Source: Tatumella ptyseos ATCC 33301 (GTDB lineage: Bacteria > Pseudomonadota > Gammaproteobacteria > Enterobacterales > Enterobacteriaceae). From it: a DNA stretch of 64,000 bases. The stretch lies in NCBI RefSeq assembly GCF_000735525.1, contig NZ_JMPR01000035.1:186001-250000 (forward strand), given 5' to 3'. Below the pieces are notes generated by a model. The model was given only the letters and a program-made list of their open reading frames with translations, did no database searches and had not been told where the DNA came from. Position numbers and translations under genes: made by a program. This document shows, one piece after another, positions 16,813 to 24,801 of this stretch. Positions within the stretch are counted from its first letter, which is position 1; every line of letters starts with the position of its first letter.

Positions 16813-17050
16813 GCCACTGTGTGAGTCCCGTTTTTCGAAAAATTCTGCCTGAAAATATCTGTGTCCTGGCGACACCGCGGAACGGCGTCCTCAAAAATGT
16901 GTAATGATGAAGAAGTGTCAGAGAAAATTAATAAATTAAAAAACTAATCCGTTCGATTAAATTTCCTCCTATACTTAGATCTCATTCTTCCGGAATGACT
17001 AGCCACAATGAGATAACCCTTAAATTTTCGTAGTTTATGGAGGATAGTCC

Positions 17051-17671
17051 ATGAATAAGAATATGGTTTTATCTGCATTATCCGGTATTGCGTTAGTGTC
17101 CATTTCTATAACGAGTTATGCTGCTGAGAACTCTCCAAGGCATGGTTTTGTTATTGATCCACCCTCACGAGCTTATTTGTGTTCATCGCAAGGTGGAAAC
17201 TTGAATAAAGATTGTGGTTCAATTCAATATGAACCTCAGTCACTGGAAGCGGCTAAGGGATTTCCTGAGAGCGGACCTGCTGATGGTCATATTGCCAGTG
17301 CCGGGCATGAGAATTATTCAGAGCTTGACGAACAAACAACAACCCGTTGGCATCATGTGACTTTGTCGACCGGAGATAACACGTTTACCTGGCACCTGAC
17401 AGCTCCGCACAAAACCGAGAGATGGCGCTTCTATATTACTAAAAAGGATTGGGATCCAAACAGTAAACTGACCCGTGCACAGTTTGATCTCAGTAAACCT
17501 ATTTGTGAACAGGATGATAATGGTAAATTACCGGATACCTCGGTAGTCACGATCAAAGATTGCAAAATCCCGGCCGATTACACTGGCTATCATGTCATTT
17601 TGGGTATCTGGGACGTCGCCGATACAGCCAATGCGTTTTATCAGGTTATTGATGCCAATATCAAGCCCTGA
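17051..17671 (+). CDS. AA10 lytic polysaccharide monooxygenase / chitin-binding protein
   Basis: A 206-residue secreted AA10 protein, a copper enzyme that oxidatively cleaves chitin or cellulose. A signal peptide ends near Ala24. The domain begins RHGFVIDPPSRAYLC and contains GPADGHIASAG (second copper His), TPLDEQ-like LDEQTTTRW, and the C-terminal GYHVILGIWDVADTANAFYQ, all typical. Start ATG with GGAGGATAG upstream. Odd: the copper-brace His (residue 31) is normally the first mature residue, but here AAENSPR separates it from the predicted cleavage site. Lower GC than the core genes; probably acquired. Confidence 0.85.
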   Translation: MNKNMVLSALSGIALVSISITSYAAENSPRHGFVIDPPSRAYLCSSQGGNLNKDCGSIQYEPQSLEAAKGFPESGPADGHIASAGHENYSELDEQTTTRWHHVTLSTGDNTFTWHLTAPHKTERWRFYITKKDWDPNSKLTRAQFDLSKPICEQDDNGKLPDTSVVTIKDCKIPADYTGYHVILGIWDVADTANAFYQVIDANIKP

Positions 17672-17753
17672 TAGATAATCACTCACCTCAGTTATCCTGG
17701 TGATAAGCCGGGGTGAGTTAATATTTACCCGTCAGAACCTGATTTCACTCAAT

Positions 17754-17902
17754 GTCGCTACGCGAAAAATAGGTGGTTTCCCCCCTGCTCTTCCCTCAGA
17801 TTTCACGTAGCGACGCCATTGGTTTGTGTAATTTTTACCCTGAATTCCCCTCGCGTGGGAGCAACTGAGTCTTATCAACTGTACCCGGGATATAAGCCGG
17901 CA
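17754..17902. repeat. Palindromic repeat, copy C, with 90-bp right flank shared with copy D
   Basis: Arms 17754-17767 and 17801-17814 (one mismatch) enclose the same centre as copy B. The element continues rightward for about 88 bases (GACGCCATTGG... to ...AGCCGGCA at 17902) in a form almost identical to copy D (20519-20668), so C and D are about 150-bp duplicates. Confidence 0.75.
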
Positions 17903-18018
17903 TTGGTAGCTCTATCCGGCAAACGAACCACTGTTGGTAGCTGTGTTTATTTCGTTTACAGGGCAAGAGACTACGCGCGATAAGAAAAGATCTCAGGAAG
18001 TTCCTTTCGTGTGGTTTT

Positions 18019-18795
18019 TTATTTCAGCGATAACAACAATCTCTGATAATCAGGATTAACCTTCCTGACATGTTCTTCCTCGCCCTCTGGATAGGTTATA
18101 ACCATCCCGTATCCTCGCTGTTTATCAGCCTCAATAAACACGTTTTTTTTAGCATGAAACTGTGGTTCTATTGTTATGAACTCCGTTCTTTCCAGTTGAT
18201 AACGCCGGCTCCACTTTTCATCATCCGTATCCCCGCCGAAAAGTTTCAGGGTAGTCTTGTTAAACATGTGACTAATGAATGTTGTAGGAAAAAAGTCTGT
18301 CTTCAGTTCCAGTCTCTCGCCGCTGAATGCTCTGGCCCGCCCAGTCCCGTAACCATCACTGAGTCCGTAGTCCCCGAAATCAAAAATATAACTGGTATCG
18401 ATAACCTCTTTTCCCTCCACCAGGGGAACATTGTCCGCAATTCTGAAGCTTACTATCAGTGAGTTCAGCTGCCACTGGCACGGGCCGCCGCCATCCACGG
18501 TAATCCGCAGACGGCGGATATTATCGCCATCAGAGGCACCGAAGGGTCGCTCAATATCGTTATAACCCGGTATATCATGCGGTTCATTGCTTGAGTTATA
18601 GCGCACAGATTTGCACTGTGCCGAACGGTACAGCAGCCCGGCGGGCTGCAGCGTAATCCCCTCCGGCTCCCGGAAAGTGACGTCCACCCACTTTGCATCC
18701 ACCGGAGGAGACAGCGTTTTGTCAGGCCGGTTATCACACCCGGAAAGAAGCGTCACCGCGCACGCAATGACGGTGGTTTTATTCAGAAAATTCAA
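18019..18795 (-). CDS. Putative lipoprotein of unknown function
   Basis: A 258-residue protein with a lipoprotein signal (VIACAVTLLSGC, Cys20). The rest is a beta-rich domain I do not recognise. The start is a TTG at 18795 with GGAGG about six bases upstream; it lies inside what appears to be the original 3' end of the upstream gene, a sign of translational coupling. The pairing of a lipoprotein with the upstream protein resembles accessory genes beside type VI secretion spikes, but no secretion gene is in the window, so this is only a suggestion. Confidence 0.7.
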   Translation of the reverse strand: MNFLNKTTVIACAVTLLSGCDNRPDKTLSPPVDAKWVDVTFREPEGITLQPAGLLYRSAQCKSVRYNSSNEPHDIPGYNDIERPFGASDGDNIRRLRITVDGGGPCQWQLNSLIVSFRIADNVPLVEGKEVIDTSYIFDFGDYGLSDGYGTGRARAFSGERLELKTDFFPTTFISHMFNKTTLKLFGGDTDDEKWSRRYQLERTEFITIEPQFHAKKNVFIEADKQRGYGMVITYPEGEEEHVRKVNPDYQRLLLSLK

Positions 18796-18807
18796 CTTCT
18801 TCCTCCG

Positions 18808-19269
18808 TTACCGCCGCAAAGCGCAGCAGGGCATTTTTCCCGGTTGTGTCAGCCTCAGCGCAACCGACAACATGTCATGAAGGGCCAGAAACTCACGATT
18901 ACGTTCAACCTCATCCGGATGACTGAAGCTCGCCTTTTTTTCAACGCCCTCCCGGAACCGGGCCCGCATGGCTTTCCGGTCCATATCCCGCACCGGATCG
19001 GCAAGCTCCAGCACCTGATTATGAATATAGGGAGGATTGGGCGGCGGTGTCGGATTGTAGTCGTAGCCGGATTGCCGCCACATCTCCACATCCCTGGCTG
19101 ACGCCAGCGGATGGTACTCAAGCCTCACGTTCAGCCCTGAAACCGGGGTGTTGTTTTCATCAACGAACCGTAGTTCAAGCCAGTATTTATGCTGTTCTCC
19201 GCGACACTGAACTGTTTTATATTCAGGTCTGAGACTGGTGAAACAGGTGTTGTCGCCGATAATTTCCAT
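18808..19269 (-). CDS. Unknown protein, probably frameshifted near its end
   Basis: About 153 residues. The stretch YWLELRFVDENNTPVSGLNVRLEY resembles the carboxypeptidase-regulatory/Ig-like 'V-D-E-x-x-x-P-V-x-G' module found in type VI effectors and adhesins; the rest is not recognised. The start is ATG 19269 with AAGGGA upstream. The last residues (PGKMPCCALRR) look out of frame: one extra base in the T5 run at 18834-18838 would instead give an acidic tail (EEEVEFSE) ending at 18779, overlapping the lipoprotein start by 17 bases. So the gene is either a recent pseudogene or carries a sequencing indel. Confidence 0.55.
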   Translation of the reverse strand: MEIIGDNTCFTSLRPEYKTVQCRGEQHKYWLELRFVDENNTPVSGLNVRLEYHPLASARDVEMWRQSGYDYNPTPPPNPPYIHNQVLELADPVRDMDRKAMRARFREGVEKKASFSHPDEVERNREFLALHDMLSVALRLTQPGKMPCCALRR

Positions 19270-19870
19270 GCTAATCCCTTGCACGTTATAAAGTTAATGT
19301 CAGCATCATGCGTCGAAAGAAACTTAAACAAAATCAGTTCGCCAGAGCTACGGATACCCCCGTTCTTCACCCGACCCTTCTATTACTGCTCACGCACCAC
19401 CTGCGCTTATATTGCCGCCACCTGTACTACACTACCGGCTCAAATGGCTTAGTTACCGTTGTCCGTTGCATAAGACCACATCGTCTGCAAATCCCCGAAG
19501 TCGCTTAACCTACTCTTCCTGCCTTTGCGATCCGTCCTGCAGCAGCTCAGGGCTGTCCGGATATCGAAGATTATGATAGTGTTCATCGATATAGAAAAAC
19601 TATCTCTTTTGATAATGACTCCTAAAAGCCTGACACTGCTCTCACTTCTTTGGTGCACCACCGGTTCACTGACCCATAGATGCCGGAGGCGGACATCATC
19701 GCTGATATATAGCCATATTAATGTATCGGGGGATTTGCTGCTTATGCTAAAAGAGGATCTTCCGAAGGGAGAAATGAGAGCGTTAAAGTTCAGGATAACC
19801 AATGAATAAGCACACTACTGCACATCTCTGTTTTATCAGGCCTTAAATCGGGATCTTAATTTTTAATGCT
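19270..19870. other. Degraded region without a confident gene
   Basis: Open frames exist on both strands (19525-19809 plus, 19449-19802 minus), but neither has a good start, ribosome site or recognisable motif. The plus frame ends in a protein-like segment (near 19750-19809) and may be the tail of a broken gene. Confidence 0.4.
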
Positions 19871-19871
19871 T

Positions 19872-20164
19872 GCACCTTATTAGTAAAGGTGCCTTATTGT
19901 ACGTTGTAACTAACCAGGATATTAAAAAAAACCGACAACCCGGAAGTCATCGGTTCAGAACATCAGATTATGCGCTTAAACGGTTACCCGTTTGCTGCAC
20001 GCTGGCCAGTTGCGGCTGCATAAAACCAGTTCCAGATCGGACTGTTCAGCCACATACTCTTCCGCCTGTCGCGCCGTTATCGATGATTTCGGCATATTTT
20101 TTCCAGCCCTATCCAAAGTTTCAGCGCATCAAAGCGGCGCGTGGTCTGTAGTTATTTAGAAACG
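19872..20164 (-). pseudogene. Decayed partial copy of the ddc 3' end
   Basis: This stretch aligns with 23232-23743, the terminator and C-terminal coding part of ddc, including a copy of the terminator hairpin. It has lost at least three internal segments: one of about 220 bases and two of 11-14 bases, with short matching sequences at the joins (for example CTGG). The remaining blocks are more than 90% identical by eye. It has no open frame and is not expected to be functional. Confidence 0.85.
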
Positions 20165-20180
20165 GGAGTGGATAATAATA

Positions 20181-20214
20181 AAACGTGCGGAATGACGTGT
20201 ACGCAAAGGATAAT
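20181..20214 (-). pseudogene. Inverted 34-bp fragment of the Nudix gene start
   Basis: Reverse complement of 15091-15124 (ribosome-site spacer, TTG start and the first codons of the Nudix gene) with only two mismatches. It follows directly after the ddc fragment. Confidence 0.7.
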
Positions 20215-20302
20215 CGTTAATCCTGGCAGTGTTGGTCTGCCGGCTTATGCTGATGATATGCCCCATCCCATATAATCGAAAACAGAACTCCGCATGCACG
20301 CT

Positions 20303-20443
20303 ATGCGATTCTGGAAAAAAACTGATAAGTCATGGAATGCAGAATTTGTCACCGTCGAATATGACTGGCTCTTCGCTTCTCAGGCTGCTGTCCGCCATGG
20401 TCGTGAGGATTGGGGGAAGTGCATTCTTACGGGGTATTGCTGA
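20303..20443 (+). CDS. Possible small protein, 46 residues
   Basis: An ATG-initiated frame of 46 codons, rich in Trp and charged residues, opening MRFWKKTDKSWNAEF. No clear ribosome site. A shortened relative of its first codons (CGATTCTGGAAAA) lies left of repeat copy B at 16701-16714, where about 165 bases are missing by comparison. It could be a fragment of a larger lost gene. Low confidence. Confidence 0.25.
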   Translation: MRFWKKTDKSWNAEFVTVEYDWLFASQAAVRHGREDWGKCILTGYC

Positions 20444-20518
20444 CATTAACAGTACATTAATTCATCACTTGCTCACTGATATCCGCTTTTGTAATAAATA
20501 TGCAGATATATTTCGGGT

Positions 20519-20668
20519 GTCGCTACGTGAAAAAACGGACATTACCCCCCCTGCTCTTCCCTCCGATTTCACGTAGCGACGCCATTGGTTTGTGTAATTT
20601 TTACCCTGAATTCCCCTCGCGTGGGAGCAACTGAGCCTTATCAACTGTACCCGGGATATAAGCCGGCA
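20519..20668. repeat. Palindromic repeat, copy D, extended
   Basis: Exact 14-base arms (20519-20532, 20567-20580) around a C-rich centre. The left flank (20483-20518) matches that of copy B and the right flank (to 20668) matches that of copy C, so D joins both. It ends about 50 bases before the ybiI start and may supply or separate its promoter. Confidence 0.75.
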
Positions 20669-20715
20669 GTTTTCGTCTATACTTTATTGTTCCGGGAAAT
20701 TTATGAGGATAAATT

Positions 20716-20982
20716 ATGGCCGGTGGCTGGTCTGATGACGGTGCCGTCAATAAACAAATCGATGCAACCATTGAAGATGCTGTCGCAAGAGCAAGAGACA
20801 ATCTTGGGCATGGCGAAAGCGCAGAATTCTGCGATGAATGTGGTGAACCCATTCCTGAAGCCCGCCGGCAGGCACTGGCCGGTGTCCGCTACTGTGTTAA
20901 TTGCCAGACAAAGAAAGATAAAAAAAATGCCATCGAAAGTGGTTATAACCGGCGAGGTAGCAAAGACAGTCAGCTTCGATAA
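20716..20982 (+). CDS. ybiI: DksA/TraR-type C4 zinc-finger protein YbiI
   Basis: An 88-residue protein with the C4 zinc finger C-x2-C...C-x2-C (CDECGE and CVNCQT) and the ending YNRRGSKDSQLR, matching E. coli YbiI. The family is related to DksA and TraR, which bind the RNA polymerase secondary channel, but no role is proven for YbiI. ATG start with GAGGAT upstream. A core gene sitting directly beside repeat copy D, so it probably marks the right border of the accessory region. Confidence 0.9.
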   Translation: MAGGWSDDGAVNKQIDATIEDAVARARDNLGHGESAEFCDECGEPIPEARRQALAGVRYCVNCQTKKDKKNAIESGYNRRGSKDSQLR

Positions 20983-21067
20983 AGACTTATGGGTGGTGAG
21001 TTGCGCTATCCGGAAAATAACAGGGAGCATAAATTTCATCTCCCCGGCTAAAATATCATCAAATAGT

Positions 21068-22267
21068 TTATGAAGGTCTGTTCCCCGAGGGAAATCCATG
21101 CGTCCTGGCACGAAAAGCAATTATCAGAGCAATAATTAACAGCACAACCAGTACCCAGGGTAAAACGCTTGCCCCTTCATTTCTGAGTAAAAATCCGCCA
21201 GTCAGGCCACCAAGAGCGATAGCGCTGTTCCAGGTCACAACATTCATTGAAAGCGCAATATCGGCATACTCGCCTGCGGTATCTGCCAGGGCTGTTTGCA
21301 GTAATGTCGCGGCTCCACCGAATGTAAGACCCCATACGGCTATTCCGGGATAAATCACCGTCGGAGACGTGGAACAAATACCAAAAATAATCGAAACAAG
21401 GGCAAATACTGAGAGTGAGAGTAATACTGCGACACGCAGACAAGAATCTATCACTCTGCCGGTGATGAAAATTCCGACCATTGCAGCCAGGCCAAAAATC
21501 AGCAGCACGACATCCACATCAGAAGAAAGACCTGACTGAGCAAGGAAAGGTGCGACATAAGTGTACAGAATGTTGTGCGCAATCATCCAGGTCAGAACCA
21601 CCCCCAGAATCGGACGGATCCCCGGAATTAACAGGACTGAAGTCAGTCGTATCTTTTGCCTGAGGGACTGTCCGGGATAATCAGGTACAGCCAGAATAAT
21701 CCAGATCATCAGTACGACTGACAAGCCGGACATAACGGCAAAAGTCAGGCGCCACCCCAGAAGATCTCCCAGCCAGGTTCCTGCCGGTACACCAAGGGAA
21801 AGTGCAACGGGCGTTCCACTCATGGCCAGCGTCAGTGCCCGGCCCTGAAGTGAAGCTGAAACCATTCTTCTTGCATAACCCGCAATTAAACTCCATGCCA
21901 GACCCGCTGCCGATCCGGCAAGAAACCGTGCACACAGGATGATAGCAACACTGTCAGATAAAGCTGTCAGGCTGTTAAAGAGCAAAAATCCGCATACGGT
22001 CGCGAGCAGAACTGAGCGTCTGGACCATGTCCGGGTCAGGATGGTCAGGGGAATAGCTGCCAGAAGTGAACCCGCCGCATAAGCGGTAACCATCTGTCCG
22101 GCAACTGACGGGGATATATTAAGTCCGGAACTTATGCCAGTCAAAAGCCCTGCCGGGATAGTTTCAGTCAGTATACAAATGAATCCCGTCATCGCCAGTG
22201 CCAGTAGCGCAAGAACGGGCAATTCCCGTGTGTCATCCCGTGTGTCATTAATTTTAATTTCTTTCAT
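21068..22267 (-). CDS. MFS transporter, DHA1 (AraJ/NepI-like) family
   Basis: A 399-residue, 12-transmembrane major facilitator protein. It opens ELPVLALLALAMTGFICILTETIPAG and has the motif-A region (TRTWSRRSVLL) after the second helix, typical for DHA1 sugar/nucleoside or drug effluxers of the AraJ/NepI group. The start is ATG 22267 (AAGGG upstream). Divergent from a TetR regulator, which is likely to control it. Substrate unknown. Confidence 0.85.
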   Translation of the reverse strand: MKEIKINDTRDDTRELPVLALLALAMTGFICILTETIPAGLLTGISSGLNISPSVAGQMVTAYAAGSLLAAIPLTILTRTWSRRSVLLATVCGFLLFNSLTALSDSVAIILCARFLAGSAAGLAWSLIAGYARRMVSASLQGRALTLAMSGTPVALSLGVPAGTWLGDLLGWRLTFAVMSGLSVVLMIWIILAVPDYPGQSLRQKIRLTSVLLIPGIRPILGVVLTWMIAHNILYTYVAPFLAQSGLSSDVDVVLLIFGLAAMVGIFITGRVIDSCLRVAVLLSLSVFALVSIIFGICSTSPTVIYPGIAVWGLTFGGAATLLQTALADTAGEYADIALSMNVVTWNSAIALGGLTGGFLLRNEGASVLPWVLVVLLIIALIIAFRARTHGFPSGNRPS

Positions 22268-22337
22268 AGAAAACAAACCCTTAATTTGTCCCTGCTCCTG
22301 AATATCAGGTGCAGGGTATTCACTGCCATAACTAATC

Positions 22338-22349
22338 TATCGATCGATA
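22338..22349. promoter_or_regulatory. Probable TetR operator in the MFS/TetR divergent gap
   Basis: TATCGATCGATA, a perfect 12-base palindrome inside the divergent intergenic region; GTATCG recurs at about 22389, closer to the regulator start. The likely binding site of the adjacent TetR protein. Confidence 0.5.
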
Positions 22350-22422
22350 CATATGTTGGATGCAGTGATTGTGGTTGTCAACTTTTTTGTATCGTTTAAT
22401 ATATATGTCTGGAGGAAATACG

Positions 22423-23028
22423 ATGAGAACAGGCAGACCAAGGCAGTTTGACAGAGATGAAGCCGTTATCCGGGCAATGCACCTTTTCTGGGAACAGGGC
22501 TATGAGGCAACATCACTGGCGCAACTTAAGGCTGTAATAGGAAAAGGGATCACTGCCCCCAGTTTTTATGCAGCATTTGGCTCAAAGGCAGCACTTTTTA
22601 GTGAGGCGGTTAACTGTTATCTGAACTCACATGCACAGGTGACATCATCGCTGCGGGACCCTGATCTTCACCCACGGCTGGCACTAGAGATGACATTGAT
22701 CAACTCGGCAAAAATGCAGTATGAACCCGGACATCCAAGGGGATGTATGGTTACGCTCAGCGTAGCGTTTCCCTGCCAGAATGACAGCGACATTCTTAAG
22801 CCTCTTGAGGGCTCAAGGCAACGGACTCTCGAGGGTATCAGATATTGTATACAAAGAGGCATCGATAATGGTGAACTCATCAATAATGAAGCGACTCTTG
22901 CGCTGGCAGCCTGTTTTGACAGTTTTCTGATGGGCATATCAACGCTGGCCCGGGATGATGTGCCGCTGGAGGAGGTATTACTGAGCATCACGCAAATAAT
23001 GAAACTATGGGACTCTGCACGTTTGTAG
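22423..23028 (+). CDS. TetR/AcrR-family regulator
   Basis: A 201-residue TetR regulator. The N-terminal helix-turn-helix opens MRTGRPRQFDRDEAV, with the recognition region SLAQLKAVIGKGITAPSFYAAFGSK at about residues 29-53; the C-terminal ligand domain follows, with the GCMVTLS pocket segment. The start is ATG 22423 with GGAGG upstream; the longer frame from 22369 adds a hydrophobic, unconserved segment. It probably represses the divergent MFS gene. Confidence 0.87.
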   Translation: MRTGRPRQFDRDEAVIRAMHLFWEQGYEATSLAQLKAVIGKGITAPSFYAAFGSKAALFSEAVNCYLNSHAQVTSSLRDPDLHPRLALEMTLINSAKMQYEPGHPRGCMVTLSVAFPCQNDSDILKPLEGSRQRTLEGIRYCIQRGIDNGELINNEATLALAACFDSFLMGISTLARDDVPLEEVLLSITQIMKLWDSARL

Positions 23029-23284
23029 GTTTGTCTGACCCGGGTGTGATTACATCCTGCGCTCTGTCTGGCCCTTTCCGGTTCTGAATTGCCAGCACTG
23101 GCGGCCCAATAAATAGCATGGACGGGTCAGTTAAAATAAATAAGGCCCGCCTCCACAGTTATCTGCCCTATTTTGCTCTGCTTAGCATCTATAGTGTTCT
23201 GAGTTTACAGTGTCTGCTTTTTTCAAAGGCCGCACCTTATTATTAATTAACAGGCCTTATTGTATGTTGTAACTAATTCAGATA

Positions 23285-23315
23285 TAAAAAAACCGACAAC
23301 CCGGAAGTCATCGGT
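23285..23315 (-). terminator. Rho-independent terminator of dat-ddc
   Basis: Read on the minus strand: a nine-pair stem (with two G-U pairs), loop TTCCGG, then seven T's. It lies 14 bases past the ddc stop. A copy is present in the decayed fragment near 19924-19954. Confidence 0.8.
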
Positions 23316-23328
23316 TCAGAACATCAGA

Positions 23329-24789
23329 TTATGCGCTTAAACGATTACCCGTTTGCTGCACGCTGGTCAGAAGAACTTTAACGTCATCCAGTGTTACCAC
23401 CGGGTTCAGTAAGGTCAGCTTCAGACAGGTGACACCGTCTGCTTCGGTGACGCCCACGTTTGCGCTGCCACTGGCCAGCAGTTCGTCGCCGATCCGTTGG
23501 TTCAGTAAGGCAATGCCGCCCTGCACTTCATTCGCCGGACGGTAACGGAACAAAACACTGGCCAGTTGCGGCTGCATAACCAGTTCCAGATCGGACTGTT
23601 CAGCCACATACTCTCCCGCCTGTCGTGCCAGGGTCACGCCGTTATCGATGATTTCGGCATATTTTTTCCGGCCCAGCGCTTCCAGCCCCATCCACAGTTT
23701 CAGCGCATCAAAGCGGCGCGTGGTCTGTAGTGATTTAGAAACGAGGTTAGGAACCCCCTGCTCCTCATCAAACCCGGAGTTCAGGTATGCCGCCTGGTAA
23801 CGCATCAGTTCATAGTGGCTGGCATCTTTCAGCAGGAATGCGCCACAACTGATGGTCTGGAAGAACTGTTTGTGGAAATCCAGTGTCACAGAATCTGCTT
23901 TTTCCAGGCCATCCAGGAAGTGACGATATTTCTCAGACAGTAATAACGCCCCGCCCCAGGCGGCATCCACATGTACCCAAATCTGCTGCTCTGCGGCCAG
24001 TGCAGTAATTTCATGCAACGGGTCAATCGCCCCGGCATCAGTGGTACCGGCCGTCGCCACGATGGCCATCACCTGCTCACCCCTGGCTTTCGCCTCAGTC
24101 AGTTTGGCGGCCAAATCGGTCACATCCATCCGGGAGAACGCGTCTGTTTTTACCTGAGTCACTGAACGGTAACCCAGCCCCATCAGCGCCATATTCTTCT
24201 GTACAGAGAAATGTGCGTGCTCCGAGCAGAAGACTTTGATTTTGCTCAGGTCACCGGTCAGGCCCTGCTGCTGGACAGAATGGCCCTGGCGCGCAAAAAA
24301 GGCGTCACGGGCCAGCATGAGTCCCATCAGATTACTCTGCGTACCGCCACTGGTGAAGACACCCGCATCACCGGCCGGATAACCGACAGAGTTGCGCAGC
24401 CATTCGATCAGCTTCATCTCAATGATAGTGGCTGAAGGGCTCTGATCCCAGGAGTCCATACTCTGGTTAGTGGCATTGATCAGCACTTCCGCGGCCTGGC
24501 TAATCACCAGGCTCGGGCAATGCAGATGCGCCACACACTGCGGATGATGAACCGATAAGCTATCTTTCAGGAAATATTCAACCGCACGACCAATGGTCGC
24601 CTCATTCCCCAGGCCCTGTTCAGTAAAGTTCAGTGAAATACGGTCACGTAACTGCTCAACCGTTTTCCCCTGATACATTTCAGGCTGTTTCAGCCATTCA
24701 ACGACAGCCGCGGTACTTTGTTCAATAGCCGCCTGGTAGGCGGCAATGCTTTCAGCCGACCCGGAAAGGATCGGATTGATATCAGACAT
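23329..24789 (-). CDS. ddc: L-2,4-diaminobutyrate decarboxylase
   Basis: A 486-residue PLP group II decarboxylase that converts L-2,4-diaminobutyrate to 1,3-diaminopropane. Visible are His191 in SEHAHFS (stacks on PLP), Asp275 in HVDAAWGG and the PLP lysine Lys307 in DFHKQFF. Sequence and gene pairing match the Dat-Ddc systems of Acinetobacter and Enterobacter. It follows dat by 12 bases in one operon. Part of the gene's 3' end is duplicated and decayed at 19.9 kb. 1,3-Diaminopropane may serve as a polyamine or as a siderophore precursor; no siderophore synthetase is in the window. Confidence 0.93.
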   Translation of the reverse strand: MSDINPILSGSAESIAAYQAAIEQSTAAVVEWLKQPEMYQGKTVEQLRDRISLNFTEQGLGNEATIGRAVEYFLKDSLSVHHPQCVAHLHCPSLVISQAAEVLINATNQSMDSWDQSPSATIIEMKLIEWLRNSVGYPAGDAGVFTSGGTQSNLMGLMLARDAFFARQGHSVQQQGLTGDLSKIKVFCSEHAHFSVQKNMALMGLGYRSVTQVKTDAFSRMDVTDLAAKLTEAKARGEQVMAIVATAGTTDAGAIDPLHEITALAAEQQIWVHVDAAWGGALLLSEKYRHFLDGLEKADSVTLDFHKQFFQTISCGAFLLKDASHYELMRYQAAYLNSGFDEEQGVPNLVSKSLQTTRRFDALKLWMGLEALGRKKYAEIIDNGVTLARQAGEYVAEQSDLELVMQPQLASVLFRYRPANEVQGGIALLNQRIGDELLASGSANVGVTEADGVTCLKLTLLNPVVTLDDVKVLLTSVQQTGNRLSA

Positions 24790-24801
24790 TAACTGACTCC
24801 G

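Noticed and set aside
19449-19802. Minus-strand 117-codon frame and overlapping plus-strand frame (19525-19809)
   Set aside because: Starts are TTG or without a ribosome site, no motif is recognised, and the two frames overlap. The plus frame's last 25 codons look protein-like, but the beginning does not; treated as degraded sequence.
20229-20576. Plus-strand 115-codon frame upstream of ybiI
   Set aside because: It runs through repeat D and has no ribosome site; the 46-codon ATG frame at 20303 is the more reasonable reading and even that is weak.
14841-20668. CRISPR array or integron interpretation of the repeats
   Set aside because: The copies are irregularly spaced by kilobases with genes between them and are palindromic; no Cas genes, integrase or attC core sites were seen.
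20585-21073. Plus-strand 162-codon frame overlapping ybiI
   Set aside because: It is a shadow of ybiI in another frame; ybiI has clear homology, zinc-finger cysteines and a good ribosome site.
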